Shown: positions 26,420 through 35,599, numbered from the stretch's first letter. The stretch is 64,000 nucleotides of DNA from Ochrobactrum sp. Marseille-Q0166 (GCF_014397025.1 NZ_JACJUO010000002.1:124001-188000), one strand, 5' to 3'. Made by a program: numbers and translations. The notes: a model not told the origin generated them from the sequence alone.

Positions 26420-27934
26420 TTAATCTGTAAGCGCATCGATTTTAGGCCAGATCGGTCCAAGTGCGGATGCGATTTCCTTGAACAGCGCATAGCGCTTTTC
26501 ATATTGCTCGGCTCGCACGCCATCCGGTGTATAGGTACGGCCAATCGCATCGAGGTCACGCGGATCGCTGTAAACATCTGCGAAAACGCCCGCTCCCTTG
26601 CCTGCACAAAGCGCTGCACCCCATGCTGCCGCTTCATCCGTATCGGTGACTGTCACCGGCATACCCAGCACATTGGCAAACATCTGCGCGAATGAAGGGC
26701 TGCGCGAAACACCGCCAGTCAAACGCGCTGCTGAAATTTCAAAACCGTCTTTGAGATGATCGACGTGGATACGGTGGTTGAAGGCAATGCCTTCCCAGAC
26801 CGCGCGCAGCATATCGCCACGTTCCTGCCAACCGCGCAGGCCGAAGAACGCGCCACTAGCCATCGCGCCGTAAGGCGAGCCGAACAGATAAGGGTGGAAC
26901 AGAGCTGTTGAAGGCTTGGCCAGTGCAGCATCGATTTCCGGGCGCAACATGTCATGGATCGAGCGGCCCGTTTCTTCAGCTTCGCGGCGCTCCGCCGGAC
27001 AGAGTTTGTCGAGGAACCAGTCATAATTTGCGGTGGAAGCAGGCGAAATGGACATATTGTTCCACTCTCCCGGTGCAATCCCATTGCGGCAGAACCAGCT
27101 CTTACCGATATTGGGTGTCGATGAAAGCGTTTCATTGATCGAATAAGTGCCTGCGACAACCGCAACTGTACCAATCTTGAGACCGCCGACACCCAGCGCA
27201 GAAGCGGTCACATCATGTAACCCGCCGACGACAGGAGTGCCTTTGACAAGGCCGGTTCGACTGGCGCATGCCTGCGAAACACCACCGATAATTTCGTCCG
27301 AACGTGACATGGGCGGGAGCGCTTCCCAAAGTGCCTCGAGGCCGAAAAGTTTGAGAGCGTCTTTGGAATAGTCTTGCGTTTTATAATCAGTGAAAGACGT
27401 CGATGCCTCGGTGCGGTCGGTACCAACGTCTCCCGTCAGGCAGAAACGCAGCCAGTCCTTGCATGCAATCACATGGCCGATACGTGCGTAACGTTCAGGC
27501 TCGTTTTCCTTGACCCAGGACAGAATGGCGGAAGGTGCAGAAGCGTGTGGCAACTGCCCGGTTATCGCAATTGACTGTTCTGCAACCGCGCTGTCCAACC
27601 AGCGTTCGGCAACGTCAACGGCGCGGCTATCGAGCGACAGAATGCCTTTGCCAAGCGGGCGGCGATCTTTATCAAGCATATAGATGCCGTCACCATGGGC
27701 GGTGGTGGCAATGGCGAGGATGTCAGAGGCCGGGCGTCCGCTTTTTGCGATCGCTTCGGCAATTGCATCCGCAGTTGCATTCCAGAACTCATCCATGTCG
27801 CGCTCGACATGGCGTGGATGTGGAAATGATTGCGCGACGCGGCGACGGGCAACGGCCAGCGTCGAGCCGTCAACGTCGAATATCACGGCCTTGGTGACGG
27901 TCAGTCCGCTATCAATTCCCAACAAAGACGGCAT
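26420..27934 (-). CDS. FGGY-family carbohydrate kinase
   Basis: 504-residue FGGY kinase. The phosphate-1 motif LLGIDSGLTVTKAVIFD is at the N-terminus, the central HDVTASALGVGGLKIGTVAVVAGTYSINE stretch lies in the middle, and the C-terminal LTGGVSRSPSFAQMFANVLGMPVTVTD and EAAAWGAALCAG complete the ATP site. It resembles the L-xylulose/xylulose kinase branch. It lies directly before the GlpD-like gene in the transporter operon, so the pair probably phosphorylates and then oxidises an imported polyol or ketose. The two nearby pathways (apiose and erythritol) already have their own kinases, so this one probably serves a third substrate. Confidence 0.87.
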   Translation of the reverse strand: MPSLLGIDSGLTVTKAVIFDVDGSTLAVARRRVAQSFPHPRHVERDMDEFWNATADAIAEAIAKSGRPASDILAIATTAHGDGIYMLDKDRRPLGKGILSLDSRAVDVAERWLDSAVAEQSIAITGQLPHASAPSAILSWVKENEPERYARIGHVIACKDWLRFCLTGDVGTDRTEASTSFTDYKTQDYSKDALKLFGLEALWEALPPMSRSDEIIGGVSQACASRTGLVKGTPVVGGLHDVTASALGVGGLKIGTVAVVAGTYSINETLSSTPNIGKSWFCRNGIAPGEWNNMSISPASTANYDWFLDKLCPAERREAEETGRSIHDMLRPEIDAALAKPSTALFHPYLFGSPYGAMASGAFFGLRGWQERGDMLRAVWEGIAFNHRIHVDHLKDGFEISAARLTGGVSRSPSFAQMFANVLGMPVTVTDTDEAAAWGAALCAGKGAGVFADVYSDPRDLDAIGRTYTPDGVRAEQYEKRYALFKEIASALGPIWPKIDALTD

Positions 27935-27975
27935 GGATCGTATTTCCTGATATGTATGCGATGAAGTACTGAAGT

Positions 27976-28824
27976 TTATTCTTTTGTTCCGCCAGAACTG
28001 GCGATAACCACATTGATGTTCTGCGCCTGCATGCGTTCAATATGTTCATGCGGAGTCTTGTCATCGACGATGACAACATCAAAATCATTGAGCGCGCCGA
28101 AATTGTGTAGAGCCCGGCGCTCGAATTTTGTGTGATCGGTCAGAAGTACCCGCTTTGCAGCGCTGTCCAGCATCGCACGCTTTGTCTCGACCATTTCAGG
28201 CGACTGGTGAAAAAGAAGATCATCCATGATGGCCGAGATAGAAATAAATGCCACATCCGCACGCAGACGGCGGATTTCATGGATCGTCATACCCCCGACA
28301 AAGGCGTTGCACCAATTGTAGAGCTGCCCACCAAGACCGAGCAACGTGACATCTTTCATGTCGCGCACTTCGTTCATCAGCGTCAGCGAATTGGTAATGA
28401 CCGTCAGCGGCCCCTTGCCCGGAAGATAAGGCACCATTTGAAGAACAGTTGTGGAGTCATCGAAGAAAATGGCCTGACCCGGCTCCACAAACTGCATCGC
28501 GGCTTCGGCGATCAGTTTCTTTTCTTCAGATTGACGAGCAACGCGATACAGATCGCTTGCCTCTATGAGGCTTGTGGGGGCAGCGGAGACAATACCGCGT
28601 GATTTGCGAAACAGGCCGCGACTGACCAGCTCGTCCACATCGCGATGTGCTGTCATGAGGCTGATTGCGAAACGTTCGGTCAAATCTTCGATCCGCACCG
28701 ATCCTTCCGACATAATCATTTCAGCAATTTGCTGGCGGCGAACCAGCTGACGTGCGTGCCGGCTATCGTTTGGCACCTGCTCTGTCAGAAGGTTTTCTCT
28801 GCTTGCTTTGTTGCTTGTGACCAT
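27976..28824 (-). CDS. DeoR-family transcriptional regulator
   Basis: DeoR-type repressor. The N-terminal HTH is RRQQIAEMIMSEGSVRIEDLTERFAISLMTAHRDVDELVSRGL. The C-terminal sugar-phosphate-binding domain shows AIFFDDSTTVLQMVPYL, LTVITNSLTLMNEV and the terminal KRVLLTDHTKFERRALHNFGALNDFDVVIVDD. It is encoded inside the transporter operon, between the binding protein and the FGGY kinase, so it probably responds to a phosphorylated product of that kinase. ATG 28824 has GAGTGG upstream; ATG 28833 is an alternative. It differs from the other DeoR protein in the window (eryR). Confidence 0.88.
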   Translation of the reverse strand: MVTSNKASRENLLTEQVPNDSRHARQLVRRQQIAEMIMSEGSVRIEDLTERFAISLMTAHRDVDELVSRGLFRKSRGIVSAAPTSLIEASDLYRVARQSEEKKLIAEAAMQFVEPGQAIFFDDSTTVLQMVPYLPGKGPLTVITNSLTLMNEVRDMKDVTLLGLGGQLYNWCNAFVGGMTIHEIRRLRADVAFISISAIMDDLLFHQSPEMVETKRAMLDSAAKRVLLTDHTKFERRALHNFGALNDFDVVIVDDKTPHEHIERMQAQNINVVIASSGGTKE

Positions 28825-28903
28825 GCTTACCACTCGTCCCCAGCCCGCTCAATTTATTGACCGGCCCCGATTCATAGCATCGGTACGAAAAATAGAGAGA
28901 AGA

Positions 28904-28923
28904 GCGCGGGAGTTAGCCCGCGC
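28904..28923 (-). other. Intercistronic hairpin after the binding-protein gene
   Basis: GCGCGGG (28904-28910) and CCCGCGC (28917-28923) form a 7-base GC stem right after the binding-protein stop on the minus strand, with a pyrimidine-rich tail. It may be a weak terminator or a 3'-end stabiliser that separates the abundant binding protein from the downstream deoR-kinase-dehydrogenase genes. Confidence 0.55.
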
Positions 28924-28939
28924 CCCTTAAATGTAGATC

Positions 28940-29887
28940 TTACTGTTCGAGAACAAACGGAGCAGTGTACTTGTCGACATTGTCCTTAGTGATCAGGAAG
29001 CAATCAAAGAGCTGCTTTTCCTGATCAACACCAGTCTTGCCGGTCTTGATGAAGTTGTCGGCCTGCTTGACAGCGGCTTCCGAGAAGATCGCAACTGGCT
29101 GCAGAACGGTGTACTGCAGTTCACCAGCCTTGATCGCAGCAACTGCATCTGGCGAACCGTCGAAACCACCAACCTTGACCTGATCAAGCTTGCCAGCCTT
29201 CTTCAGAGCAGCAATTGCACCGAGAGCCATCTCGTCGTTACCCGAGATAACGCCGATGATGTCCGGGTTTGCCTGAAGCAGAGCCTGCATCTTGTCGTGG
29301 CCCTGGGTACGGTTCCAGTTAGCAACGTCCTGACCAGCCTTTACGAGGTCCGGATACTGCGAAAGAACAGTTTCATAACCGTTTGAACGGGTGGCAGCAT
29401 TGTTGTCCGACGGCGAACCGAACAGCTCAACATATTTACCCTTGTCACCAACGCTCTCAACCCACTGCGTTGCACCAAGTGCCGCGCCCTGTGCGTTGTT
29501 GGAAACGAGCTGTGCTTTAGCGAGGCCTTCCTGGTTGATTTCAGCGTTCACGAGAAATACCGGAATGCCAGCTGCGACAGCGCGCTTGACTGCACCGACG
29601 GAGCCGTCAGCATTTGCCGGGTCGAGAATGATCGCAACCGACTTGTTGGTGATCGCAGTATCGATCAGGTTGCTTTCGGTGTTGGTGTCACCTTTGTGAC
29701 CGCCAACAACAGCCGAATAGCCGAGGCCTTCAGCGGTCTTCTTGGCGATTTCGCCTTCCGTGTACCAGTATGGGTTTGAAGGATCGTTGACCACGATCGA
29801 GATCAAACCTTCAGCCCATGCGGTGCTGGCGATAAGCGGCAATGCTGCAGCAGCAGCAAACAGAACGCGCATACCCTTCTTAAACAT
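28940..29887 (-). CDS. eryG: Sugar/polyol ABC transporter substrate-binding protein (RbsB-like)
   Basis: 315-residue periplasmic binding protein of the ribose/galactose (PBP1) family. A signal peptide (MFKKGMRVLFAAAAALPLIASTAWAEG) is followed by ISIVVNDPSNPYWYTEGEIAKKTAEGLGY, the family opening, and by VAAGIPVFLVNAEI and GVISGNDEMALGAIAALKKAG. The gene lies between hairpins, which suggests that it is expressed more strongly than its membrane partners. In Brucella and Rhizobium the erythritol transporter EryEFG has this composition and sits by eryABCD, so eryG is a reasonable name. It could equally bind the unknown polyol handled by the kinase and dehydrogenase downstream. GGGAG precedes the start. 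Confidence 0.78.
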   Translation of the reverse strand: MFKKGMRVLFAAAAALPLIASTAWAEGLISIVVNDPSNPYWYTEGEIAKKTAEGLGYSAVVGGHKGDTNTESNLIDTAITNKSVAIILDPANADGSVGAVKRAVAAGIPVFLVNAEINQEGLAKAQLVSNNAQGAALGATQWVESVGDKGKYVELFGSPSDNNAATRSNGYETVLSQYPDLVKAGQDVANWNRTQGHDKMQALLQANPDIIGVISGNDEMALGAIAALKKAGKLDQVKVGGFDGSPDAVAAIKAGELQYTVLQPVAIFSEAAVKQADNFIKTGKTGVDQEKQLFDCFLITKDNVDKYTAPFVLEQ

Positions 29888-30006
29888 GTCTCACTCCCGT
29901 AAAAATTATCACTGAGTTGTACCGGTTACCCGGCGTTTCCATTCCAGTGGGCGAGACTTATGCGTAATCGCCGTCTTGGAAAGTTTTCGCTACCCCCCGA
30001 AGAACC

Positions 30007-30034
30007 AGCTCTGCCCGGAACGGTGGGCAGAGCT
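30007..30034 (-). other. Intercistronic hairpin between permease and binding-protein genes
   Basis: AGCTCTGCCC (30007-30016) and GGGCAGAGCT (30025-30034) form a perfect 10-base stem with an 8-base loop just after the permease stop (minus strand). No T-run follows on that strand, so processing or stabilisation of the downstream binding-protein mRNA is more likely than termination. Confidence 0.65.
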
Positions 30035-30042
30035 GTAATTTA

Positions 30043-31083
30043 TCAACGTCGGGAATATTGAATGCTGTTGAGCAGAACTGCGAGCACGATAACCGCGCCA
30101 GTAAAGACAGTCTGCCAGTAGGACGATACGCCGATGATCACGAGGCCATCGGAAAGGAAGCCGATCACGAAAGCACCGAGAAGCGTGCCAAGAATTGTAC
30201 CGCGACCACCCGTCAGCGCTGCGCCACCGATAACAACTGCGGCAATTGCCGTCAGCTCGTAAGTGGTGCCTGCTGTCGGACCAGCCGAAGTCAGCTGCGA
30301 TGACAGAACCAGACCAGCGATTGCAGCACAGATGCCCGAAATCACATAGACAGAGATCTGTACCCGCTTCACTGGAACGCCTGAAAGCTCGGCTGCACGT
30401 TCGTTACCACCCGAAGCATAGAGCCAGCGACCAAATGCGGTGCGGTTGAGCACAACTGCGACGATGATCGCGAGAACAGCAAGTACCAGCACGCCAATCG
30501 GCACGCCAAAAAGCGTGTTGAAACCGAGCCAGTCAAAGCCGGTATTGCCAAGTTCGGGACGACCGCCGAGATTGTTGTAGGTCAGACCATTGGTCATCAG
30601 CAATGCTACACCGCGCGCACAATAAAGTACGCCCAGCGTCGCCACAAAGGCTGGAACGCGCAGATAAGCGATCAGAACACCGTTGATGGCACCAACAAAG
30701 GCACCAAGTGCACAGGTGATGATGACAACTGCCCAGACCGGGAAATAAAGGATAACGCCCAGTTCCGGAATATTGACGCCCTGCATAAGGAAGCCAGCGA
30801 CAACGCCCGCAAGACCCAGTGTAGAACCGACCGAAAGATCAATACCGCCGTTGAGGATAACCAGCAGCATGCCAATCGCCAGCAAGCCGAAAATGGCCAC
30901 ATGCGAGGACATGATGAGGAAGTTATTGACGGTAAAGTAATAAGGCGAAAGGAACGAGAAGGCTGCGATGATCGCAATCAACGCAAAGAACGCACGGCCT
31001 TCGAGCAGCAAATGCACGATGCTGGTTTTGCGCTTTGTCCCGGTGGACGCCGCCTTTTTGTCGTTGGTGCTCGTGACTGACAT
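30043..31083 (-). CDS. eryF: Sugar/polyol ABC transporter permease (RbsC-like)
   Basis: 346-residue inner-membrane permease of the ribose-type (BPD_transp_2) family with 8-10 hydrophobic segments. The core motif GGIDLSVGSTLGLAGVVAGFLMQ and the ELTAIAAVVIGGAALTGGRGTILGTLLGAF stretch are diagnostic. It pairs with the ATPase encoded 23 bases upstream. The name follows the ery transporter seen next to eryABCD in relatives. Confidence 0.82.
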   Translation of the reverse strand: MSVTSTNDKKAASTGTKRKTSIVHLLLEGRAFFALIAIIAAFSFLSPYYFTVNNFLIMSSHVAIFGLLAIGMLLVILNGGIDLSVGSTLGLAGVVAGFLMQGVNIPELGVILYFPVWAVVIITCALGAFVGAINGVLIAYLRVPAFVATLGVLYCARGVALLMTNGLTYNNLGGRPELGNTGFDWLGFNTLFGVPIGVLVLAVLAIIVAVVLNRTAFGRWLYASGGNERAAELSGVPVKRVQISVYVISGICAAIAGLVLSSQLTSAGPTAGTTYELTAIAAVVIGGAALTGGRGTILGTLLGAFVIGFLSDGLVIIGVSSYWQTVFTGAVIVLAVLLNSIQYSRR

Positions 31084-31106
31084 TCTATCAGTGCTCCATA
31101 ACTATT

Positions 31107-32648
31107 TTAGTGACCGACCATGGACTCGCCCGAGGCGGCCATGATCTTTTCCTTGGAGACATCGGAGCCGAATTCGGCTGAGATGCGTCCACGGTGCATA
31201 ACGATGATACGATGAGCGATGCTGAGGCACTCGCCGACTTCAGATGTCGTATAGACGACTGCAAGGCCATCCTTGGCCTTTTCAGCCAGCAGCTTGAATA
31301 CTTCTGCCTTGGCGCCAATATCGATACCGCGGCTTGGTTCATCCAGAAGAATAACTTTCGGCTCAGTCGCCAGCATCTTGCCAATAACGACTTTCTGCTG
31401 GTTGCCACCGGAAAGCGAACCGATTGCAGCTTCGCCACCATCCGTCTTGATGTGAACATTCTTGATCGACTGATCGACAATGTTCTTTTCACGCTTCGTC
31501 GAGGTGAAAAGGCCTTTCGTCATCTCGCCAATGCTTGCCAGCGAAAGATTGCGGCCAACCGTCATCGTCTGCACGAGACCATCACGCTGGCGATCTTCAG
31601 GCACCAGAACCAGACCCTGATCAATGCGCTGGGCAATCGTGAGGTTTGCTACATCCCTGCCTTCCAGCAGAATTTTGCCCGCGTTTGCCTTAAGGCGACC
31701 CGCAACCGTTTCAAGAAGTTCGGTACGTCCCGCGCCCATCAGACCGTAAATACAAACGATCTCACCGGCACGCACATTCAGCGACATGTTATCGACAAGA
31801 GCAAAATCACCGGACTTGTCCTGAACAGTCAAGCCTTCGACGGAAAGCGCAACATTGCCCCATTCATAGCCGGTTGGAGGCGAACCGAGATCAAAGTTCT
31901 CACCCACCATGTTGCGAACGATCCATTCGAGATCAATATCGGATCGCGGTGCATAAGCGGTCATGGTGCCATCGCGCAGAACCACGGCATGATCGGTGAT
32001 CTGCAGCGCTTCTTCCAGATGATGCGAAATATAAACAATCGCCACACCACGCGCTTTCAGGTCACGAATGACCTTGAACAGAACTTCCACTTCCGAAGCA
32101 CTAAGCGCCGAAGTCGGCTCATCCATGATCAGAATGCGGGAATTTACCGAAAGCGCACGCGCAATTTCGACAACCTGTTGCTGGCCGAGACGAAGCTCTT
32201 CGACAAGGGTCAGCGGATCAATATCTTCTTCAAGTTCCGCCAGAAGCTCGCGCGTCAGGCGTTCTTCCTCTGCGAAATTGACGCCCGTTGCGCCGCGAAT
32301 TTCGCGTCCCATGAAGATGTTGTCGCGCACATTCATATTGGGCGCGAGGCTCAACTCCTGGTGGATGATGGAAATGCCACGGTCGCGCGCTTCGGTGGAA
32401 GAATTGAACACTACCGGCTCACCATCAAGGATGATCGTGCCCGAAGTTGGCTGAATGACGCCTGACAGAACCTTCATCAGCGTCGACTTGCCAGCGCCAT
32501 TTTCGCCAAAAAGCGTTGTGACCTGACCGCGACGAATTTCAAAATTCACGCCTTTGAGCGCGTTGATACGCCCATAAGCCTTGGCAACATCATGTGCGGA
32601 AAGAACGACTTCGCCGTGCTTGCCTTCAACGTTGGTTTGAACGGTCAT
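31107..32648 (-). CDS. eryE: Sugar/polyol ABC transporter ATP-binding protein (RbsA-like, two ABC domains)
   Basis: 513-residue fused double ATPase. The first cassette has Walker A GENGAGKSTLMKVL, signature LRLGQQQVVEIARAL and Walker B ILIMDEPTSAL. The second has the degenerate loop GLMGAGRTELLE, signature LSGGNQQKVVIGKML and VILLDEPSRGIDIGAK, as is normal for RbsA proteins. It drives uptake through the adjacent permease. The start overlaps the end of the DUF2291 gene by 4 bases, so the two are translationally coupled. Confidence 0.85.
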   Translation of the reverse strand: MTVQTNVEGKHGEVVLSAHDVAKAYGRINALKGVNFEIRRGQVTTLFGENGAGKSTLMKVLSGVIQPTSGTIILDGEPVVFNSSTEARDRGISIIHQELSLAPNMNVRDNIFMGREIRGATGVNFAEEERLTRELLAELEEDIDPLTLVEELRLGQQQVVEIARALSVNSRILIMDEPTSALSASEVEVLFKVIRDLKARGVAIVYISHHLEEALQITDHAVVLRDGTMTAYAPRSDIDLEWIVRNMVGENFDLGSPPTGYEWGNVALSVEGLTVQDKSGDFALVDNMSLNVRAGEIVCIYGLMGAGRTELLETVAGRLKANAGKILLEGRDVANLTIAQRIDQGLVLVPEDRQRDGLVQTMTVGRNLSLASIGEMTKGLFTSTKREKNIVDQSIKNVHIKTDGGEAAIGSLSGGNQQKVVIGKMLATEPKVILLDEPSRGIDIGAKAEVFKLLAEKAKDGLAVVYTTSEVGECLSIAHRIIVMHRGRISAEFGSDVSKEKIMAASGESMVGH

Positions 32649-33298
32649 TTTACTTCAAACCTCACCGGCGTAACCAGCCAGTTCTTCGGGTTGACCAGCT
32701 TGAAAACGCCCGTGACCGAAACTGTCTTGCCGACGAGATTATCGACATCGACACCTTCTAGAACCTGCTTCTTCATCTCATTATTGAGAGCGGAACCCGC
32801 ATTCTGGAACTCGATCTGATTCTTGAACTGACCGAATTCGATTGTACCAGTTGCATCACGCAGATCGGTGCCGTTTACAGCCGGCCCCGTCTGAACGCGA
32901 ATTGCCATGCCTTCAGGAAAACCATCGACCTTGATGACATTATAATTCGACTTACGTTCTTCGACAGTGCCAGTGAACTTGACCGGAATAACCGGGTTCA
33001 CGCTGCCGACACCGTATTTCTTACCGGCTGCGTCCTTATCGGCAACAAGGGCGGAACCAACTTCGACAGCCTCTGCGGCGCGTTCTTCAACGCTTGCTTT
33101 GACCTTTGGAAACTCTGATGCGCCATAGGCGTCGGGTGAGAAAACCTGCTGACGCACATCAGCGTCGGAGCCAATCCTCACGACTTTGGTGTCAAATCCA
33201 ATTGCACCGACAACCACGACCGCAGCGACCACACTCCAGAGGACTGCGCGGTTCAGCTTGGCGGGCTTCTGTGAAACTTGATTAGCTTGTGTACTCAT
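32645..33298 (-). CDS. DUF2291 family membrane-anchored periplasmic protein
   Basis: About 217 residues. A single N-terminal hydrophobic segment (RAVLWSVVAAVVVVGAIGF) anchors a hydrophilic periplasmic domain. The content VRIGSDADVRQQVFSPDAYGASEFP ... VNPVIPVKFTGTVEERKSNYNVIKVDGFPEGMAIRVQTGPAVNGTDLRDATGTIEFGQFKNQIEFQNAGSALN fits DUF2291, which is often found with ribose-type ABC transporters and has no assigned function. It is the first gene of the minus-strand transporter operon. I prefer ATG 33298 to the TTG at 33304. A transporter accessory role is inferred from position only. Confidence 0.75.
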   Translation of the reverse strand: MSTQANQVSQKPAKLNRAVLWSVVAAVVVVGAIGFDTKVVRIGSDADVRQQVFSPDAYGASEFPKVKASVEERAAEAVEVGSALVADKDAAGKKYGVGSVNPVIPVKFTGTVEERKSNYNVIKVDGFPEGMAIRVQTGPAVNGTDLRDATGTIEFGQFKNQIEFQNAGSALNNEMKKQVLEGVDVDNLVGKTVSVTGVFKLVNPKNWLVTPVRFEVK

Positions 33299-34005
33299 AA
33301 TCAAACGCCTTCAGCAAATTCTGCCGGATTGTCGTTGTAAAAACGGATTATGCGGCTGAATTCATACCGCTTGTAGACTGCACTCGCGATAAAACACCCA
33401 ACCAGCAGCAGCTAAACGGATGCTTGAACAGGTGGATATGGGAGTGACAAATTTCTGCATGACGATCCTCCACATAATTCCCTGGCCCCGCCCCTCCGCG
33501 CAGCATGGAAACAGATGCGCCGCGACCATATGCTATGGTAGCGGCATGTTATCAACTTCAATAATGATGTTATAAACACCAATAACTGTCAATCAGATGT
33601 TTTCGAAACACGCCGCGTTTCGCACAGTTGCGGGTTAAAAACTGACCATTTTGTCGCTAATTTCACCCCGCAGAATGAAACACGCAAGCTTATTTTTAAA
33701 AGCCGCCACCTTCCTTAGATGTCCTTATAAAAAGTTTCGATATTCATTTTTATTATGTAAAAGCAATCATATAATTAATTAAATCACACCTTTCCTTCTG
33801 ACAGAAAGGACTAATCTGTGCACCAGGAAACCGAGATTCACTCTATAATTTTCACCACAATCACCTTTTGGTGAAAAAAAATGCTTTCCCACGAAAATTT
33901 TACAGACAGGCCGTTATCGTTATGTTATCTCGATCATAAGCAAAGGCCCATTCTCGTTAAAAACATGGGTAGCGAGCGACAAATTTCGTCGCGGGAGGAA
34001 TCCAA
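33299..34005. other. Divergent control region, transporter operon / eryABCD
   Basis: About 700 AT-rich bases between the two divergent operons. Visible items are a TATAAT at 33844-33849 facing eryA, with no good -35; a short hairpin TCACCTTTTGGTGA (33861-33874); and a direct repeat of TGTTAT. Another open frame that would extend EryA upstream to 33881 has no family support. Promoters for both operons and EryD operators are expected here, but I cannot assign them by eye. Confidence 0.5.
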
Positions 34006-34038
34006 ATGTCCGCCAAGGATCTCATTGGGAAAGCATAA
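34006..34038 (+). CDS. Possible 10-residue leader peptide before eryA
   Basis: A strong ribosome-binding site GGGAGGAA (33993-34000) precedes ATG 34006, which opens a 10-codon frame (MSAKDLIGKA, then TAA). It ends 7 bases before the eryA ATG at 34046, which itself lacks a clear ribosome-binding site. This may be a coupling leader peptide. Alternatively it could be the original EryA N-terminus separated by a one-base frameshift. Comparison with related strains would decide. Confidence 0.4.
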   Translation: MSAKDLIGKA

Positions 34039-34045
34039 TTCAGTC

Positions 34046-35599
34046 ATGCGTGGTCAAGGTGATATAATCATCGGCATCGACGCGGGCACATCCGTCGTCA
34101 AGGCTGTGGCGTTCGACCTTAGCGGTCGGCAACTCGATTCGGCAGCAGTCCGCAATAAGTATGAAACTGGCGAACATGGCGCTGTGACACAGTCGCTTTC
34201 CCAGACATGGGAAGACTGCGCGAGCGCATTGCGTGGCCTTGCCGAGAAGGTACCCAATTTAAGCCAGCGCACGGCCGCTGTTTCTGTCACGGGTCAGGGT
34301 GACGGTACATGGCTGGTCGGGCGAGACAACAAGCCTGTCGGCGATGCCTGGATATGGCTTGACGCTCGAGCGGCCAATACAGTGACCAAACTCGCGGCAG
34401 GACCGATGAACCGCGCGCGCTTTGAAGCGACCGGTACGGGCCTCAACACCTGCCAGCAAGGCACCCAGATGGCGCATATGGACAGTTTCGTACCGGAACT
34501 GCTCGACAATGCGGAAGTCGCCCTTCATTGCAAGGACTGGCTTTATCTCAACCTCACCGGCGTCCGCGCCACAGACCCTTCAGAAGCCAGTTTCACATTC
34601 GGGAATTTCCGAAATCGTCAATATGACGATGTGGTCATTGAGGCTCTCGGCTTGAAAAAGCGCCGTGGTTTGCTGCCCGAAATTGTGGACGGCACTTTGA
34701 ACCAGCATCCTCTAACTCCTGAAGCGGCAGCAGCGACGGGCCTTTTGGCTGGAACGCCGGTCAGCCTCGGTTATGTCGATATGGTGATGACCGCGCTTGG
34801 CGCTGGCGTTTATTGCGGCACTGCGGATGCGGGCTGCTCGACGATCGGATCAACTGGCGTGCATATGCGTGCAAAGCAGGTTTCCGACATTCATCTGAAT
34901 GCAGAAGGCACGGGCTACGTCATTGCTCTGCCGATTCCGGGCGTCGTCACGCAGGTTCAGACCAATATGGGCGCGACGATCAATATCGACTGGATCCTGC
35001 AGATCGCTGCCGACCTCATGTCGACGGCAGATAAAAAAGTCTCGCTCAACGAGCTGATCCCGCGTCTTGATGAATGGTTTAACGCAAGTCGCCCCGGTGC
35101 ACTGCTTTATCATCCTTATATTTCCGAAGCCGGAGAACGCGGACCTTTCGTCAATGCTTTTGCCCGCGCTGGCTTTATCGGTCTTTCAAGCCGCGATCGT
35201 TTCCCGGAACTGGTTCGTTCAGTGGTCCAAGGCCTCGGCATGGCGACGCGTGATTGCTATGCAGCCATGGGTGATATGCCTGCCGAATTGCGGCTGACAG
35301 GTGGGGCTGCACGCTCGCGCGCACTGCGCAGCACGTTGTCTGCGGCGGTCAACGCACCTGTGCGCGTTTCATCGCGTGAAGAAGCAGGGGCGGCAGGGGC
35401 AGCCATGATGGCTGCGGTTGCGATTGGCGCTTATAAGACCATGGATGACTGCATAGCCGAATGGGTGGCCCCGCTGCTCGGTGCCGCCGAGGCGCCTGAT
35501 GACGTACAGGCGAAACGCTATGAAGAACTCTTCATAGCCTACAAGGACGCAAGACTGGCTTTAGGGCCTATCTGGGACAAGCTTGCAGCCGATAGATAA
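34046..35599 (+). CDS. eryA: Erythritol kinase
   Basis: FGGY-family kinase of 517 residues that phosphorylates erythritol to L-erythritol 4-phosphate, the first step of the Brucella/rhizobial pathway. The ATP-site motif IIIGIDAGTSVVKAVAFD is at residues 7-24. DAWIWLDARAANT, CKDWLYLNLTG, GYVDMVMTALGAGVY and the C-terminal LTGGAARSRALRSTLS and EEAGAAGAAMMA follow. I choose ATG 34046 because the conserved domain begins 6 residues later; the frame continues to 33881 without family support. It is first in eryABCD. Expression in Brucella is repressed by EryD and relieved by erythritol. Confidence 0.9.
   Translation: MRGQGDIIIGIDAGTSVVKAVAFDLSGRQLDSAAVRNKYETGEHGAVTQSLSQTWEDCASALRGLAEKVPNLSQRTAAVSVTGQGDGTWLVGRDNKPVGDAWIWLDARAANTVTKLAAGPMNRARFEATGTGLNTCQQGTQMAHMDSFVPELLDNAEVALHCKDWLYLNLTGVRATDPSEASFTFGNFRNRQYDDVVIEALGLKKRRGLLPEIVDGTLNQHPLTPEAAAATGLLAGTPVSLGYVDMVMTALGAGVYCGTADAGCSTIGSTGVHMRAKQVSDIHLNAEGTGYVIALPIPGVVTQVQTNMGATINIDWILQIAADLMSTADKKVSLNELIPRLDEWFNASRPGALLYHPYISEAGERGPFVNAFARAGFIGLSSRDRFPELVRSVVQGLGMATRDCYAAMGDMPAELRLTGGAARSRALRSTLSAAVNAPVRVSSREEAGAAGAAMMAAVAIGAYKTMDDCIAEWVAPLLGAAEAPDDVQAKRYEELFIAYKDARLALGPIWDKLAADR

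Noticed and set aside
31194-32465. 423-codon plus-strand frame opposite the RbsA-like ATPase
   Set aside because: Antisense shadow of an intact two-domain ATPase; composition follows the opposite strand.
33881-34045. N-terminal 55-residue extension of EryA
   Set aside because: The frame is open, but the FGGY domain starts right after 34046 and the extra residues look non-coding; it overlaps the control region and leader peptide.
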